Below, one piece after another: positions 1 through 11,399 of a stretch of DNA of 26,756 bases. The stretch is from Didymodactylos carnosus (lineage: Eukaryota; Rotifera; Eurotatoria; Philodinida; Philodinidae). Within the stretch, counting starts at the first letter, position 1, and every line of letters begins with the position of its first letter. The notes under the pieces are model-generated. The model made no database searches. It was given only the letters and a program-made list of their open reading frames with translations, and had not been told where the DNA came from. The DNA is taken from the NCBI GenBank assembly GCA_905250885.1, contig CAJNOQ010002029.1, positions 1-26,756 on the forward strand, written 5' to 3'. A program made the translations under genes and the position numbers.

Positions 1-210
1 AAATCTGGTTGTTTTATTACTTATTACTTCTTTATGTAATAATTTTTCATCATTTTACTTATTACTTTTTATTACTTTTCTTCGTATCAGTCATAAGTAA
101 AGTAATAAAAGATTATTACCTGAAAAAAGTAATAAGTAATAAAGTAATAAGATTTATTACTTGTTTCCAGGTAATAACTAATACTTTTTATTACTTATCC
201 ATTGGTAAAG
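1..210. repeat. Low-complexity TTATTACTT / AAGTAATAA array
   Basis: The first 210 bases are built from an irregular short unit, TTATTACTT, and its reverse complement AAGTAATAA. Forward-sense units dominate roughly 10-80 and 160-200. Reverse-sense units dominate roughly 95-155. The two orientations could pair into an imperfect hairpin. The small open frame over this stretch is a by-product of the repeat and has no gene-like features. The array may start before the window. Confidence 0.7.
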
Positions 211-230
211 AACAGTAAAGTGACACCCCT

Positions 231-474
231 AGTCACTAGGTCAGTTCCTATTGAACGGGAACTGATTACCAGTTCTTTTCAAGAATTCAAAATAAAATAA
301 TACCAATTTAGCTAATTACATTGACTTAGTTTAATCAACTAAACACACCATCTACCTCTGGCACACTACACAAAGTCAGTGTAAGTAGGTTCACCGGTTT
401 TATTTCAATTTTAATTTTTTGAAAAGAACTGGTAGCAGTTCTCGTTCTTTTGAAACGAACTAAACTAGAACTGT
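231..474. mobile_element. Foldback (MITE-like) element with ~38-bp inverted repeats
   Basis: The segment 254-292 matches the reverse complement of 409-446 over about 38 bases, with a few mismatches and one indel. The shared core is TTACCAGTTCTTTTCAA or its near match. Weaker inverted similarity continues outward to CTAG at 236-239 and 465-468. The roughly 115-bp interior has no coding potential. Inverted ends on a short non-coding core are the form expected of a non-autonomous DNA transposon. The exact boundaries and target-site duplication are not clear. Confidence 0.55.
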
Positions 475-559
475 CCCACCTCTAATTCAAATAACCTATC
501 GAATATTTTAGACATATTAAAATTTCCTCCAGTTAATACTAATTTTCTCGTGATATCTT

Positions 560-1861
560 TTAACCTTTTCTCATTTGTCGTTGTTTATCATTATAAATAT
601 ACAAATTTTTTGATTGTTCAAATCTTCTTTTATTTGCCCATGCTGAAAATCCACTTGGTGACAATATACTCGTTTGACATTCACCTAGTGCGTAAAAATC
701 AGCAATCACTTTGGTAAATCCGTCACAAACAGTTTTTCCTTTATCAAACCGATCAACGTGAATAATGGGACCCGGTATGGTCAATGATCGATCTGGATAA
801 TGATTCAATATTTTAGAAATTGCTTCACCCGAATCACTAGTAACAAATATTGTTTGGCTTCGATTCACTAATAAACTGCTATTATCAACAAATGCGATCA
901 TATCGTCGGCAGTATGTGATCGATAGGGAAATGCATAATCATGTGGATTATTAGGATTCTTTCCCACACGAATATGTAAGCATAACATCGAAGAATTTCG
1001 AGAATATACCATTCTTAATAGATGATTGACACTTGCTGTAACATGAACACTCGGTTTAAATAAAATTTCAAAGATGACTGGAAATAAATAAGCCTGCGTA
1101 GTTTTGTATGTTGGCAGTTGGCCAAATAAGATCCGACCAATAGAAGAATTTTTTACGAAGGGATTTTTTAAAGCTGGTGTCATATAATCACTATTAGTAG
1201 TTATATAAATATCATCATGCTTCTCCCATTTTTTAATAAAATCGTATCGTGATATATCAGTGGTCATTTCTTGTTTATATGAAGCCATATAAGATGACAT
1301 TGTATTAATAACTAACTGTGAACGTTTTCCTGATGGTATTTCGAATGTCCAATTATATAAATTCGGTTCTAAAACATGTTTAACATTACATGGATAATGC
1401 ATATTTATCATAAATTGACGTCCCGTTATTAAAGCTAAAATATATACGGACATAATACCACGTAAACGATCTCCAAAACCACCACAAAAATATTTACATT
1501 GATAAATTAACGTTTTGTTTTTTCTTCTCGTAGTATGATCTGATGACAATAGAAATAAAGTTGAATTCAAGGATAGATAATAGTGGTTTAATTGATGTAA
1601 GCGTTTTTCATTTCGTTGACTAATTGAGACAAATGATCGCGTACTTTTCGTATGATTATATAAGAGTTTATTCGTATGTTTTGAGATATCATTGTTTAAG
1701 GTAGTTACATTTGTATTTGTTAATGACGAAGAAGATTCTGAACGATTTACCGACATTTGTACTAACGATTGTATAGCATGAGGAAAATATTTAAAAACTG
1801 ATATAAATAAGACAAAAAAAACTATTAACAGAACATATTGTCGTTTACTAAACGGACGCAT
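560..1861 (-). CDS. Putative Golgi glycosyltransferase, O-fucosyltransferase-like fold
   Basis: This is an uninterrupted 433-residue frame with its start codon at 1861. Residues 9-27 form one hydrophobic segment after a short basic N terminus, the layout of a type II Golgi signal anchor. A Ser/Thr/Asn-rich stem with several N-glycosylation sequons follows to about residue 110. The catalytic-like part starts with a CGGFGDRLRG motif (126-135), then HIRVG (296-300), TSDS (341-344) and a C-terminal SPSGFSAWA (401-409). A glycine-rich GFGDRLRG block plus HxRxG recalls the nucleotide-sugar-binding fold of O-fucosyltransferase, FUT8 and NodZ-type enzymes, so transfer of fucose in the secretory pathway is plausible. 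The donor and acceptor cannot be read from the sequence. It lacks introns, unlike PPWD1 and the pyrophosphatase. No clear AATAAA follows the stop. The superfamily assignment is moderately sure, the substrate unknown. Confidence 0.72.
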   Translation of the reverse strand: MRPFSKRQYVLLIVFFVLFISVFKYFPHAIQSLVQMSVNRSESSSSLTNTNVTTLNNDISKHTNKLLYNHTKSTRSFVSISQRNEKRLHQLNHYYLSLNSTLFLLSSDHTTRRKNKTLIYQCKYFCGGFGDRLRGIMSVYILALITGRQFMINMHYPCNVKHVLEPNLYNWTFEIPSGKRSQLVINTMSSYMASYKQEMTTDISRYDFIKKWEKHDDIYITTNSDYMTPALKNPFVKNSSIGRILFGQLPTYKTTQAYLFPVIFEILFKPSVHVTASVNHLLRMVYSRNSSMLCLHIRVGKNPNNPHDYAFPYRSHTADDMIAFVDNSSLLVNRSQTIFVTSDSGEAISKILNHYPDRSLTIPGPIIHVDRFDKGKTVCDGFTKVIADFYALGECQTSILSPSGFSAWANKRRFEQSKNLYIYNDKQRQMRKG

Positions 1862-2470
1862 TTAATCATTCAAATATAGATATCGTTGAGCAAAAAATTC
1901 TTCCATCTCTGTCGCATAACACATAAAGAAAAAAAAAGAAATAAAAAAATTCTGTAAAAAATTTCTAATCCATATAAATATGGTTAAATAAAGAATCGCA
2001 TTTTATTTTTAATATCATACGGTAAAAAATCGAAATAAACAAAAAAACCCCGCATGTGTATATAAATCATCACACTTACGATTTGAATAGAAAATTATTT
2101 AAACGAAAAAACATTATAGAAATATATTTTTTATCAGCGAAAAAAACTTTTGTCTCGCCGCACTCATACTATAAAAATGTCAAGAAACCAAGACATTTTC
2201 TTGTCTTCTTAACGCATATGGGCGGTGTCAAACAGTAATATGCATCTTTTTATAAATAAAACTTAAACTAATACGTGTCCGTGCTGCATAACTGCCGATT
2301 AAAGAAATAGACCATACAACACTTTCACTGTTCGCACAAGTAATATTTTTTCACGTCGTGAATTGTTAGTTTATTGTACGATTGTATATGATAGGGTTCT
2401 GCTGTTATAATGGAGCGCTATTATACCGTTGTTCGCTCACACATTTTAGTGTAAAACTGGCTCCGCTTAG

Positions 2471-2623
2471 AATCATAGATCCTTTCCTTTGCTGGAAAAA
2501 GGTCGCGAAGAGTTAAAAGATCCTTTATTTTGGTCAGAAATGTCTTCTCTATGCGATCGAGTTATTTGTAAAAAATTGACTAATCGAAGTTTAGTACCTG
2601 GACTTCCAGAAATCCTGTTTTGA
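2471..2623 (+). pseudogene. Orphan coding-like block, possible relic exon
   Basis: Directly after an acceptor-like CCGCTTAG, a 50-codon frame runs to a TGA at 2621-2623. Its translation contains LKDPLFWSEMSSLCDRV and, further on, LVPGLPEILF. The mix of Leu, Glu, Lys, Trp and Cys is protein-like and unlike the AT-driven translations around it. I see no start codon, no partner exon and no clear donor, although GTACCT inside the block could serve as one. It may be an isolated exon of an unannotated gene, a decayed gene fragment, or chance. I do not recognise the protein family. Confidence 0.3.
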
Positions 2624-3339
2624 CTAACTCTCTGAACAAAGAATTATCATACACACATATTCTGATAGAAAACCGCTTTGGATCCTTTTTTAGATTGATT
2701 CTATCTAGTAGAATTGAGAAGAAAAATCAAAAATCAAAAGTGAACACGCGCGTTTTTCACTCACTACATACTCTATTTTCTTCACTCAATTTGATTCTGT
2801 ACTTAAGATCAAACAAAGTATTCTCTTATTACAAACATTTCCAGTTCAAAAACCATAATGTTTTCTGTAAACTTCTTTTTTTTTAAAACAGAATAAATTC
2901 ATTCACAGATGGGTAATTACATAGTTTTTGAAGTAGAAATATTTAAAAATTGAACTCGAGTACACTCGAATATAAGTTTGACTACATGTAGAAGGCTTGT
3001 AAGAAGCAAGGAGAAAGATTTGTTCATGTCAATTTTTTACATAAAGATATACACAGTTCAGTTATCGTTTTTTCTCTCAATCCGACATTATTAATTACAG
3101 TTTTATGTTTTATTCTGATTAATACAAGACTGCAGATTGCTGCATCTTTTTCTATATATGTCGTATTTAGATTGTGCTTGATATCCTATTGATTCAAAAT
3201 GCATCATTACTCTCTTCATCCTCGTCTGTTATGTTAGCTTTTGTGATTTTGTTAAAATAAATATATATAAAAAAAATAAAATTTGACATATCGTATTTAG
3301 AATATGGTTTTTTTTTTTGTTTTCTTTCTATGGAGACCA

Positions 3340-3356
3340 TGTGTGTGTGTGTGTGT
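3340..3356. repeat. TG dinucleotide microsatellite
   Basis: A pure TG run of about eight units lies in non-coding sequence between the glycosyltransferase and PPWD1 genes. Confidence 0.9.
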
Positions 3357-3990
3357 TCACGTTATAACTATATGATTGGAAAGAGAAAAAGAACTGATAA
3401 TTTTGATCAATTCTTCATTCAAAAAACCAAGTGTTTTTTCGAGTAACCATTGAAAAAATCACCAGTACGAGTAGTGCAGATTTTGTATTTGAGCAGTACT
3501 CGTACTCACCTGATCCATCTCTGGATCCATTTATAGTCATTTGTCATAGAAAAATTTGATTTCTTTTTCTAAAATATTTTGAACTTTATTTGATCATCAA
3601 TTTATGATTTAAAGTTGTTAAATTGTATAGTTTTTTCCACTTGTTGGACTCAATTACCGTTTAGAACTAGATAACAGAAAAAGAAATCAAAATACGAAAA
3701 ATATGAGACAACAGAACAAGAAAAAAGCGTATGATAAGTAGCTCAATGTTAAATAATGTCTTATATATGGATATATTATATTTCAGCTATTAAAACAAGA
3801 ATAATTTCTATATTAACAGATATAATTGCATTCAACGCATACCTTTTAAAGAATGATGGAAATTAGATCCAAACATAATAACTACTAGGGAAATATAGTG
3901 TAAGAGCAATGCAAAACAAACAGACAAACAAATTGAATATATCAGAACAAAAGAAAAAAAATAGACTCGCAATTTTATATAAAACAACAT

Positions 3991-3996
3991 TTTATT
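3991..3996 (-). terminator. Polyadenylation signal of PPWD1
   Basis: TTTATT on the plus strand reads AATAAA on the minus strand, about 85 bases past the PPWD1 stop codon (4081-4083). This is a normal position for a cleavage and polyadenylation signal after a short 3' UTR. Confidence 0.6.
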
Positions 3997-4080
3997 TATA
4001 CAATAATACGATAAAGTACAGCAATAACAACAACAACAATAGGAGCAACTAACGTATTAATAGAAATAAATGTTTGTATT

Positions 4081-6981
4081 CTATTTAATTGATATACTAA
4101 TAATTTTTATTTCTGTTAATGGTTTATCAAATCGATCCGTTTTAACTTGTGATAATTTTTGTACAACTTCCATACCTTTGGTAACACGAGCAAAAATCGT
4201 ATGTTTATTATCTAACCATGGACACGGAATGACAGTAATAAAAAATTGACTACCATTCGTATTTGGACCTAAAATAAAGAATAGAATAATATAATTTATA
4301 TCAATGTTGAAAATTTATACCTACCAGCATTTGCCATTGAAACTGTAAATGGTCGATCATGTTTTAAATTTGGATTAAATTCATCTTCAAAATCTTTGCC
4401 CCATATAGATTCACCACCAGTACCATTACCTAAAAAATTTGAATTCATTACAATTGACTAATTTTATTAGATAATTAATGTACTTACCTAGTGGATCACC
4501 TGTTTGTAGCATAAATTGTTTGATAACTCGATGAAATATAAGACCATTATAGTAGCCATGTTTTGAATGTTGTATAAAATTTTCACATGTTTTTGGACAA
4601 TATTCTGGAAATAATCTTAAAGTAATATCACCACTAGTTGTATGAATACAAGCTGTTGTCGTTGTTAAGAGTGATGAATATGTTGCTTCTTCAGTAGCTG
4701 TTGCTATTTCTTCTCGTGATGGACGTTCATTATAAATATCACGATCATTTTCATGTTGAGTTTTAACATCCGATGGATTTGATCGTGTAAATAGATAAAA
4801 ACGATTTTTTCTATATGCAGTTGTAAATAAAATAGTTGAACTTAACGCACGTAATGGTAACAGTAATGACTGACTATTTTCAATAAATAAAGATTCTAAA
4901 GTAGACATTGCAGAAGTACCGGTAGCACCACCGCCAGTATTTCCACCAACAGACGTTGTTTTTCTATATTGATAAAGACCAATTTGTAAAAATCGTGCAT
5001 TTTCAGTTGTACCAAAAAATTTAATACAACGATTTGTACGTAAATTTAATAATTTGATACCGTATAATGTAGAATAAAATAAAAAATTTCCAGATAAATC
5101 AAATTCTAAATTTTGTAAATGATAGGAATATTCATTACGCTCTAAATCTTTTTCAATTGTTAAACGACGACTAAATTCAACATTATTTAAAACACTGGTA
5201 GGAATAATTGATGATTTACGCTGTTGAGAAATTATTTTCTGAGATGATGATGAATCTAAATTGAATAGAGAACAAAACAAATTTTTAGCACTAATTGAAA
5301 TATTTTCTATAAATTAATATTCTAAAAAGAATTTTGCTAAATGAATAGAAGTATTTCTGATTGAAAACTGATAAAATTTATGTCTATATTTAATATTTGA
5401 TTTATAGAAAAATAGTTCATCTTGTCTTGTTATTATCATCATATCTCTAAATCAATCAAACTATCTTTTATTTACCTTTTATTATTTTATTACTTTCTTC
5501 ATCTATCTGCTCATTCTCCACATCATCCTCGTCATCTTGTTTATTTATCGATGCCGATTGTGCCAGTTGCTGTTGTTTTTGTTGTAATTTATCTTGTAAT
5601 TGTCGATAGACATCATTTGTCTCGTTGTAAATTTTCATAATTTTTCCTCGTCTTGTATCAAATAAATACAATTTTTTCTTTGTAATTGGTGTTTCAATTG
5701 TTCGTGTTAAACAAGCAAAAATGAGTCCATTTGGTGAAAATTTTAGACAATATGGATATGTCTGTTGTTTAATGAATTCAAATAGATCCGTATCTAATTT
5801 TGATTCAAACTGACACAATTTTGGTGGAATATCATACTGACATGATTCTTTGCCTGACCAATAATTAACAATACCGCCCATATCACATGATACAACTAAT
5901 TCTGTTTGTTCATTATATTCAATTAAATGTACACATCGAGTATGACCTAAAGATGAATCAATATCATGTTTAAATATGAACTATCTAACTGATGAAATAA
6001 AATGTACCTAATTTTGACTGAACATGTAGTGGTTCTTTGACATTCAAATTTTTTCCATCATAGAGGTAAATCAAAGGTGAAGTCATGTCACTGATAGCTA
6101 ATGTTGATAGAGGATCTTGTGGACCGTGAATCCAGGAACATGCTAGAGGTTGATAATCTAATTTAACCATCGTTATCATATCAAATGAAATAATATCAAA
6201 TATCTTCAATGATCTATCACCGGAACTTATTGAACATAACAATGTACCCATACAATTACAAGCTAAATGTTGAATTGCACCTAGAATACAAATTTTATGC
6301 ATTATTTTAACTTCAGATAAATAATAAATAAGCATTCATACCTAAATGTGCTCTAAAATGTTTGACAAATTCGAGTGGTCCACCACTTGTTTGTACATCT
6401 CCACTGATTCCTTTTGCTCCGTTTATTTGTTGTTCTTTCGATGATGCTGATAGTTGTTGCTGTTGTTGTTGATATGAAGACAGAGTTGCTTGCATTTTTA
6501 CATATTCTACTGTTAATATTTTCCAAAATTTAATATGACCATCAGCTGAACCAGTGATGAGGAAATCTGTTTTTGTTACCAGACAGTGTGTAACAACATC
6601 ACGATGCATATATGAACGTTCATAATAATCGGCACACGGTAATGAGTCCAAATGTAATTGATCAAGGTAATTAACAGACACATTTTTATGAGAATGTGAT
6701 GACTGATCATTGGACTGCTGTGAAACAGGATCTGGCTGTATGAATTCAGTAATTGATTCAGAACCATCTCTGATATTACTTGATTCAGGTGAGTTTTGAC
6801 GATGATGTGAAGAGACGGGTCTTGTTCGTTTTGAAGTAGGCGATGGTGAACGAACAGATCGGTGAGAGTGTTTGCTTCGTTTTGGTGATGAACGAAACGA
6901 AGTAGGTGAAGGTGAATGAGAACGATTTGAATGCTGTCGATGAGAAGAACGATGATGATTATTTTCGTCTCTTGAACTCAT
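4081..6981 (-). CDS. PPWD1: PPWD1: WD40-repeat peptidyl-prolyl isomerase (six exons)
   Basis: This is a spliceosome-associated nuclear cyclophilin. The exons, in transcript order, are 6981-6342, 6280-6008, 5946-5476, 5255-4488, 4429-4325 and 4268-4081. All junctions are GT-AG and phase 1, and the exons sum to 2445 nt (814 residues). Introns are 56-61 bp except the third (220 bp). Residues 1-75 are an Arg/Ser-rich tail typical of splicing factors. WD40 blades start around 117 ([17 protein letters not shown]). The cyclophilin domain occupies about 663-814 and keeps [15 protein letters not shown] with the catalytic Arg, NGSQFFITV, and PWLDNKH with the ligand-pocket Trp, so it should be an active isomerase. 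The order and motifs match animal PPWD1, whose human form is 646 residues as I recall. The extra length lies in the RS tail, a Gln-rich insert at about 157-202, a Gln-rich stretch near the end of exon 3 and a Gly/Thr insert in exon 4. Confidence 0.95.
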
Positions 6982-8355
6982 TTTTTTAAATCAAGGTAAA
7001 GATCTAAAAACAAAGGAGTCAACAATATTTTTGTAAAGTTTGAAGGTGAATTGTAAGACTGAAAAATTAATTGAAAATTGAATTTTGACACCACTGTTCC
7101 GTAAGTAACTTACTATAAACAAAAACAACGACATCAGCCTCGTGATATTTTCGTATCTTTCTTTAGAAATTGACAGATGTATTTTCAGAAGTATGCTTGT
7201 ACTCGACCCACTAGGTGATTATGATGTTTCAGTCAGATTAATTATTCTCCTTGTCATCCTTGTTTACTACACAAAAAAAAGAATACTGGGGCAAAGAGAA
7301 AACTATCCACTACCAAAAGAGCCAAATGGTTGACATACACATGCACCCAAAATAAATTTTTATATGTTTTTCAAAATGTTCTTTGAATTAGTAAATGTGA
7401 AAGATATTATTAAATTGTCTCTGTCTTCTCAGTGTCCCATCTAAACAATATTTTTCTTGTGTGGGATTGTAAAAAAGAGTCAGCTCTTCGAAATGGAGCC
7501 CACCCCGATCCTTGATTACATTTCCTTCAAAAAATACCAGCAATTCATTGAGAAAGGCTCATGAAAGAATGGAACGCCAGCAATACTGATATAACCGACT
7601 AGACAGAAACAAACAGGCTATCAAGTACGATATCAGATGTATTCTGAAAATTCGAAGTCTGAAAAAAATTATATACTGAAAAAATGTGTCCATACTAGTA
7701 GACACGTCGAAGAATAGTTTGGTGAAAAGCTAATGCCAAAATATTGCTTCCTTAAAAAGTTATGATACATTTCCTCAGAAACTACATGCTGTACAGATAA
7801 TTTTGAGTGTATGTATAAAACATATAGAAAACAAAATTTGTTTAACACAACATGCTATCGAAGAGAACCTGTACAGAAAAGGTAAATATTCTAGATGTAA
7901 AAACAACAAAATCAACCATCTTTTCACAAAATACCATTTATTGCATAGACAAGAGTCAAATAAAAATAATCTATCAATTTAATAAAAAAATAAACAACGA
8001 TAAGAACTCGTTTGTGTACGAAAAGAGAAACGTTGTATAACTAAAAAAATGACGAAATTGTTTGTTTATTTCCAAACTTTTAATGACTCACATTATATGT
8101 ACGTTATTATTCACAATTCATTAACAATTGTACTGTCTTTTTTACTTTCTAAGCGTCTATCTACTGTCCAAAAACATACCAAAATAATAGTAAGAAAAAT
8201 ATAATTTGAAACTAAGATGGTCTAGTATATTCCGTAAAGTTATCGATAAAATAATACGAAAAGAGATACATTCTCATTTTGCTGAACTCAATGTTTGATC
8301 CAAATACGGGAACAACACAGCATACTTGTCGATGTACCGGTCACAATTGAAAATT

Positions 8356-8489
8356 GGTGTTCTTAAAAGGTGTACAGTGAAAATGACATTTTTTTCCGTT
8401 TCCAATTTGCAAAATTCTATTTAAAACAATGAATATTTTTCACTTTGTTTAAATAAAAAATTATTTATTGTATGTCTTTTAAGAACACC
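8356..8489. mobile_element. 134-bp MITE with GGTGTTCTTAAAAG termini
   Basis: The left end (8356-8376) begins GGTGTTCTTAAAAG. The right end (8469-8489) is its reverse complement, ending CTTTTAAGAACACC. The first 14 bases match perfectly and the 21-bp ends differ at three positions. The interior is about 90 bp of AT-rich non-coding DNA. Size and structure fit a miniature inverted-repeat transposable element moved in trans. No confident target-site duplication is visible, so the superfamily is open. Confidence 0.7.
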
Positions 8490-9572
8490 TTGAATTATTA
8501 ATTATTTAGAAATCATAAGAAATAACAATATGAAACAATTGTCAAATACTCATTAGATAAATGAGTTATATCATTTAAATGTTTTCAACTGATACAAATC
8601 AATATTAATTATTCGATAGATGAACACAATAATTGTACTGATTGTGAAAAATGAAATAGATAATAATCATGATTATCGACATGGAACATTGTTAATAATA
8701 GAACATAATCCAACAAAGAATATTTGATGAATAAAAAAATTGTAAAGTATATTTTGAAGGACAAAATATTTTAAAAAATATTTCTATTGACAAAGATAAA
8801 AACGTTATTGTTGTTAAACAATAACAGGAATCCTCTATCTAGAATTGAAATCATCACAGAGTATGAATGATAGGATGATACATTCTAGCTCTTGATATAC
8901 CTCTTATATGCTACTAGTCATAAAATTTTAGACATTTTTAGGCATGTAGCATCACTATGTGATTACTGTTTAACTAACTACACTTGTCGAACACACATTT
9001 GTCTATTTTCCAAGCAATCCAGAAGAAAAACGTTTTATGTTTTTTGATTTTTTTAAGAAAAAAAAGACAGGAAGAAAAACGATCTAAAAAAGTTGTATGA
9101 AAATGACATGTATCGAAAAAAAAGTCAATTTCAATCTCGGATTTGAGGGTTGTAGTGCAGACAATAGAGTTATCTTAAAAAAAGTAAAATATACTTGCAG
9201 CTATATAGATCATGTGCGTAACTGGAAAATAAGCTAAGACAAAAGCGATGTTTAATGAACTATGAATAACAGAAAAATCTATAAATCTGTAAGCAATCAC
9301 ATTGGATTTCAATAAAACAAGTTTATTTTTTTTTATAGAGATTTTGTTTCTTCTCAACTCCAAAAGTTATCAAATGAAAGAAGCAGGTAACCAGTAGAGA
9401 GATGACACATCTCAATATCTGGATACTCTTTGCTTACTGAAAAACAAACACACAAACCTGAAAAAAATACTCTAAAAAGTTTGACACAACCGGGCCGATA
9501 ATGAGAAAATATAAGAAACAGTAATAATTAGAAAAAGATAAAAAAAGAAAAAGGAAAAAAAAGCTGTTCTTG

Positions 9573-9578
9573 TTTAAT
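9573..9578 (-). terminator. Candidate ATTAAA polyadenylation signal of the pyrophosphatase gene
   Basis: TTTAAT on the plus strand reads ATTAAA on the minus strand, about 38 bases downstream of the pyrophosphatase stop codon. No AATAAA lies closer. Confidence 0.4.
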
Positions 9579-9615
9579 AGTAAGATCGAATAAATTTTCT
9601 TATCACAAGTTTTCT

Positions 9616-11399
9616 TCATTGTGCACGTTTTTCATTGTCAACAACATAGGCTAGATCGTGGACGGAAACATCAACTTTGGCCGGTTGTTTATGCTCTTCA
9701 TTTTCATTAACGATTTTTTCAGCTTCATCTTTTCCTACTGTACCGGCATTTTTCAATGTTGTATTAGCAATTGAGCATACCTTTTCGGGCACTTTTGTTT
9801 CACCACTAGCCAATTTTTCCCAGTATTTACGTGTTTCTTCAATGACTCTCATTGCATATTTTTTATCAGCAAATTGTTCATTTAAGGCAAATACATTTGG
9901 TGGTTTACCTAAATAAGGAAGACAATTTAAAAATTATAAGTTCTTAGAAATAGTTCGCTGTTGTACCTGTTGGAACTTTATAGTATTTAAACCATCTTCG
10001 TGTAGCGTCTAATAGACCAGGTAAATGTTGCTCAACATCGTTGATATCATCAATTTTTGAAGCTAACTTATCGTTTATATCAATACCAATCAACTTCCAA
10101 TCTGTTTCACCTTCATCAATTAACCCAAGAACGCCAACAATTTTCACTGGTACAATTGAACCAGTGGAATGTAATTTTGTTCCAATTTCACACACATCTA
10201 ATGGATCATTATCACCCGTTGTCTTTGTATCTGAGTCAGTATGATTAGGATCCTAAATTAAACATAAAAATCAAATGAGAGCACATATAATGAGACAGGA
10301 TGAAAGAGAAAATACTTTCCCTTTGAAGATAGGAGGTAGTGATTTTTACTGTCTATTTTAAGTAAATCACTCTCTAGAATTGAAGAGCTACTCTTTTGAT
10401 AAACAACTCAAGTCGATTTTAATCGTCAGCAGTGATTTCCCAATAGGAAATAATCTTTTATTCTAATAGAGGATTTAAAGTAAATCCGATAATCTAAGTA
10501 CTTACTTCCCATGTTTGTGGTAAAGCCCCATAATTCCATAAATAACCATGATAAGGAAAAACATTGTGTACAAATCGTGGCTTATTATTTTTAATATCTT
10601 GTACAATTGGATTCAATTTTAATTGCTTATTTATTTCCATTTTGGCATTTGTCCATCTTGGTACTTCGACAATCATGTTAAAAATAGGATTTGTTGAATC
10701 ATTTGACGTTGTTTTATACATTAATGGAATGTCATGGAATGGTGAAACAAATGTTTGTGTTTGACGATCGCGAAAATAACATCGATAATTGAGTGTATGT
10801 AATTGACCACGTTCAACAGTTTCATAACGTTTATTTTCATTATCAGATGCATCTGGTGGACTTGACACTAAACCAGCAGATGTTTCTTCTTTGGATTTTG
10901 TGTTCACATTGGTAGCAGCCATTTTTTTTGTTGTTGAGGTTGATGTTGATGGGGTTCTTGTAGAAGAATCACGTAAAACCTTAGATGATGGGTTTTTACT
11001 GGATAAGAGTGCTCCGCGTACTTCTACAATAAATAAGGAGAACAATGGACGATACTGAAATATGCAAGTTCGAAGTAACATGAACACAAATACGTTTGAT
11101 GGTTAGTATTTTTCTGAAATAAGAAAACAAAGAATGAAACGTCTTTGATCACCAGTTAGTACGAAAACAGAAACCCTTTCTCTCATAATTTAAATTTTGT
11201 GAAAACTCAATAAATCTACAGTCGAAGACGAATTAGCTAAAGTTTTGAATTAATGAAATAATAAACATTTTTCCTGCTCAGAAGATTATGAAATTTAAAA
11301 CAAGTTATTACAAGCCCAATGATTTACTCTTGTTTTGATCTGAATACCTGATCTTCTCGGTGATAACCCTCCTCTCTGTTTTGGAGCATTTTTCGACAT
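9616..11399 (-). CDS. Family I inorganic pyrophosphatase (PPA1/PPA2-type)
   Basis: The enzyme hydrolyses pyrophosphate to two phosphates, using Mg2+. Core exons are 10506 and above, 10252-9967 and 9908-9616, with introns of 253 and 58 bp in consistent phase. In order the protein shows [36 protein letters not shown], then [12 protein letters not shown] across the family signature (the metal-binding Asp cluster), [12 protein letters not shown] and [15 protein letters not shown]. All expected active-site blocks are intact. The N terminus is less certain. The frame is open to an ATG at 11087, but an acceptor-like TTATTGTAG ends at 11024. A small GC-richer exon at 11399-11348 ([11 protein letters not shown]...) would join 11023 in phase, giving 382 residues. 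Starting at 11087 gives 386 residues with a mildly mitochondrial-looking start, and an internal Met gives a cytosolic-sized form. Either way there are about 50 or more residues before the conserved core. Confidence 0.9.

Larger units (their letters stand above)
1862..4080. other. Intergenic region between the glycosyltransferase and PPWD1 genes
   Basis: This is about 2.2 kb of AT-rich sequence. It contains the orphan coding-like block at 2471-2623, a TG dinucleotide run at 3340-3356 and the PPWD1 polyadenylation signal near 3991. The small open frames at 2056-2238 and 2620-2886 have AT-driven composition and no recognisable motif. I did not accept them as genes. Confidence 0.5.
6982..9615. 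other. Long intergenic region upstream of PPWD1
   Basis: This is about 2.6 kb with no convincing gene. It holds the miniature inverted-repeat element at 8356-8489 and an ATTAAA signal for the pyrophosphatase gene near 9573. The open frame at 7142-7333 (+) has one hydrophobic stretch followed by a proline-containing end. It is short, has no visible splice partners and was not accepted. The frames at 7852-8040, 9175-9363 and 9434-9619 are AT-biased and featureless. Confidence 0.5.

Noticed and set aside
4426..4487. Tail of the open frame running past the PPWD1 exon 4 donor
   Set aside because: GTAAGT at 4487 and an acceptor ending at 4430 splice in phase to the next conserved cyclophilin exon, so these bases are intron.
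7142..7333. Short plus-strand ORF with a membrane-like stretch and a YPLPKEPNG end, vaguely like a cytochrome P450 N terminus
   Set aside because: The proline-rich hinge does not match a P450 pattern, the frame stops at once, and no later P450 exon is visible.
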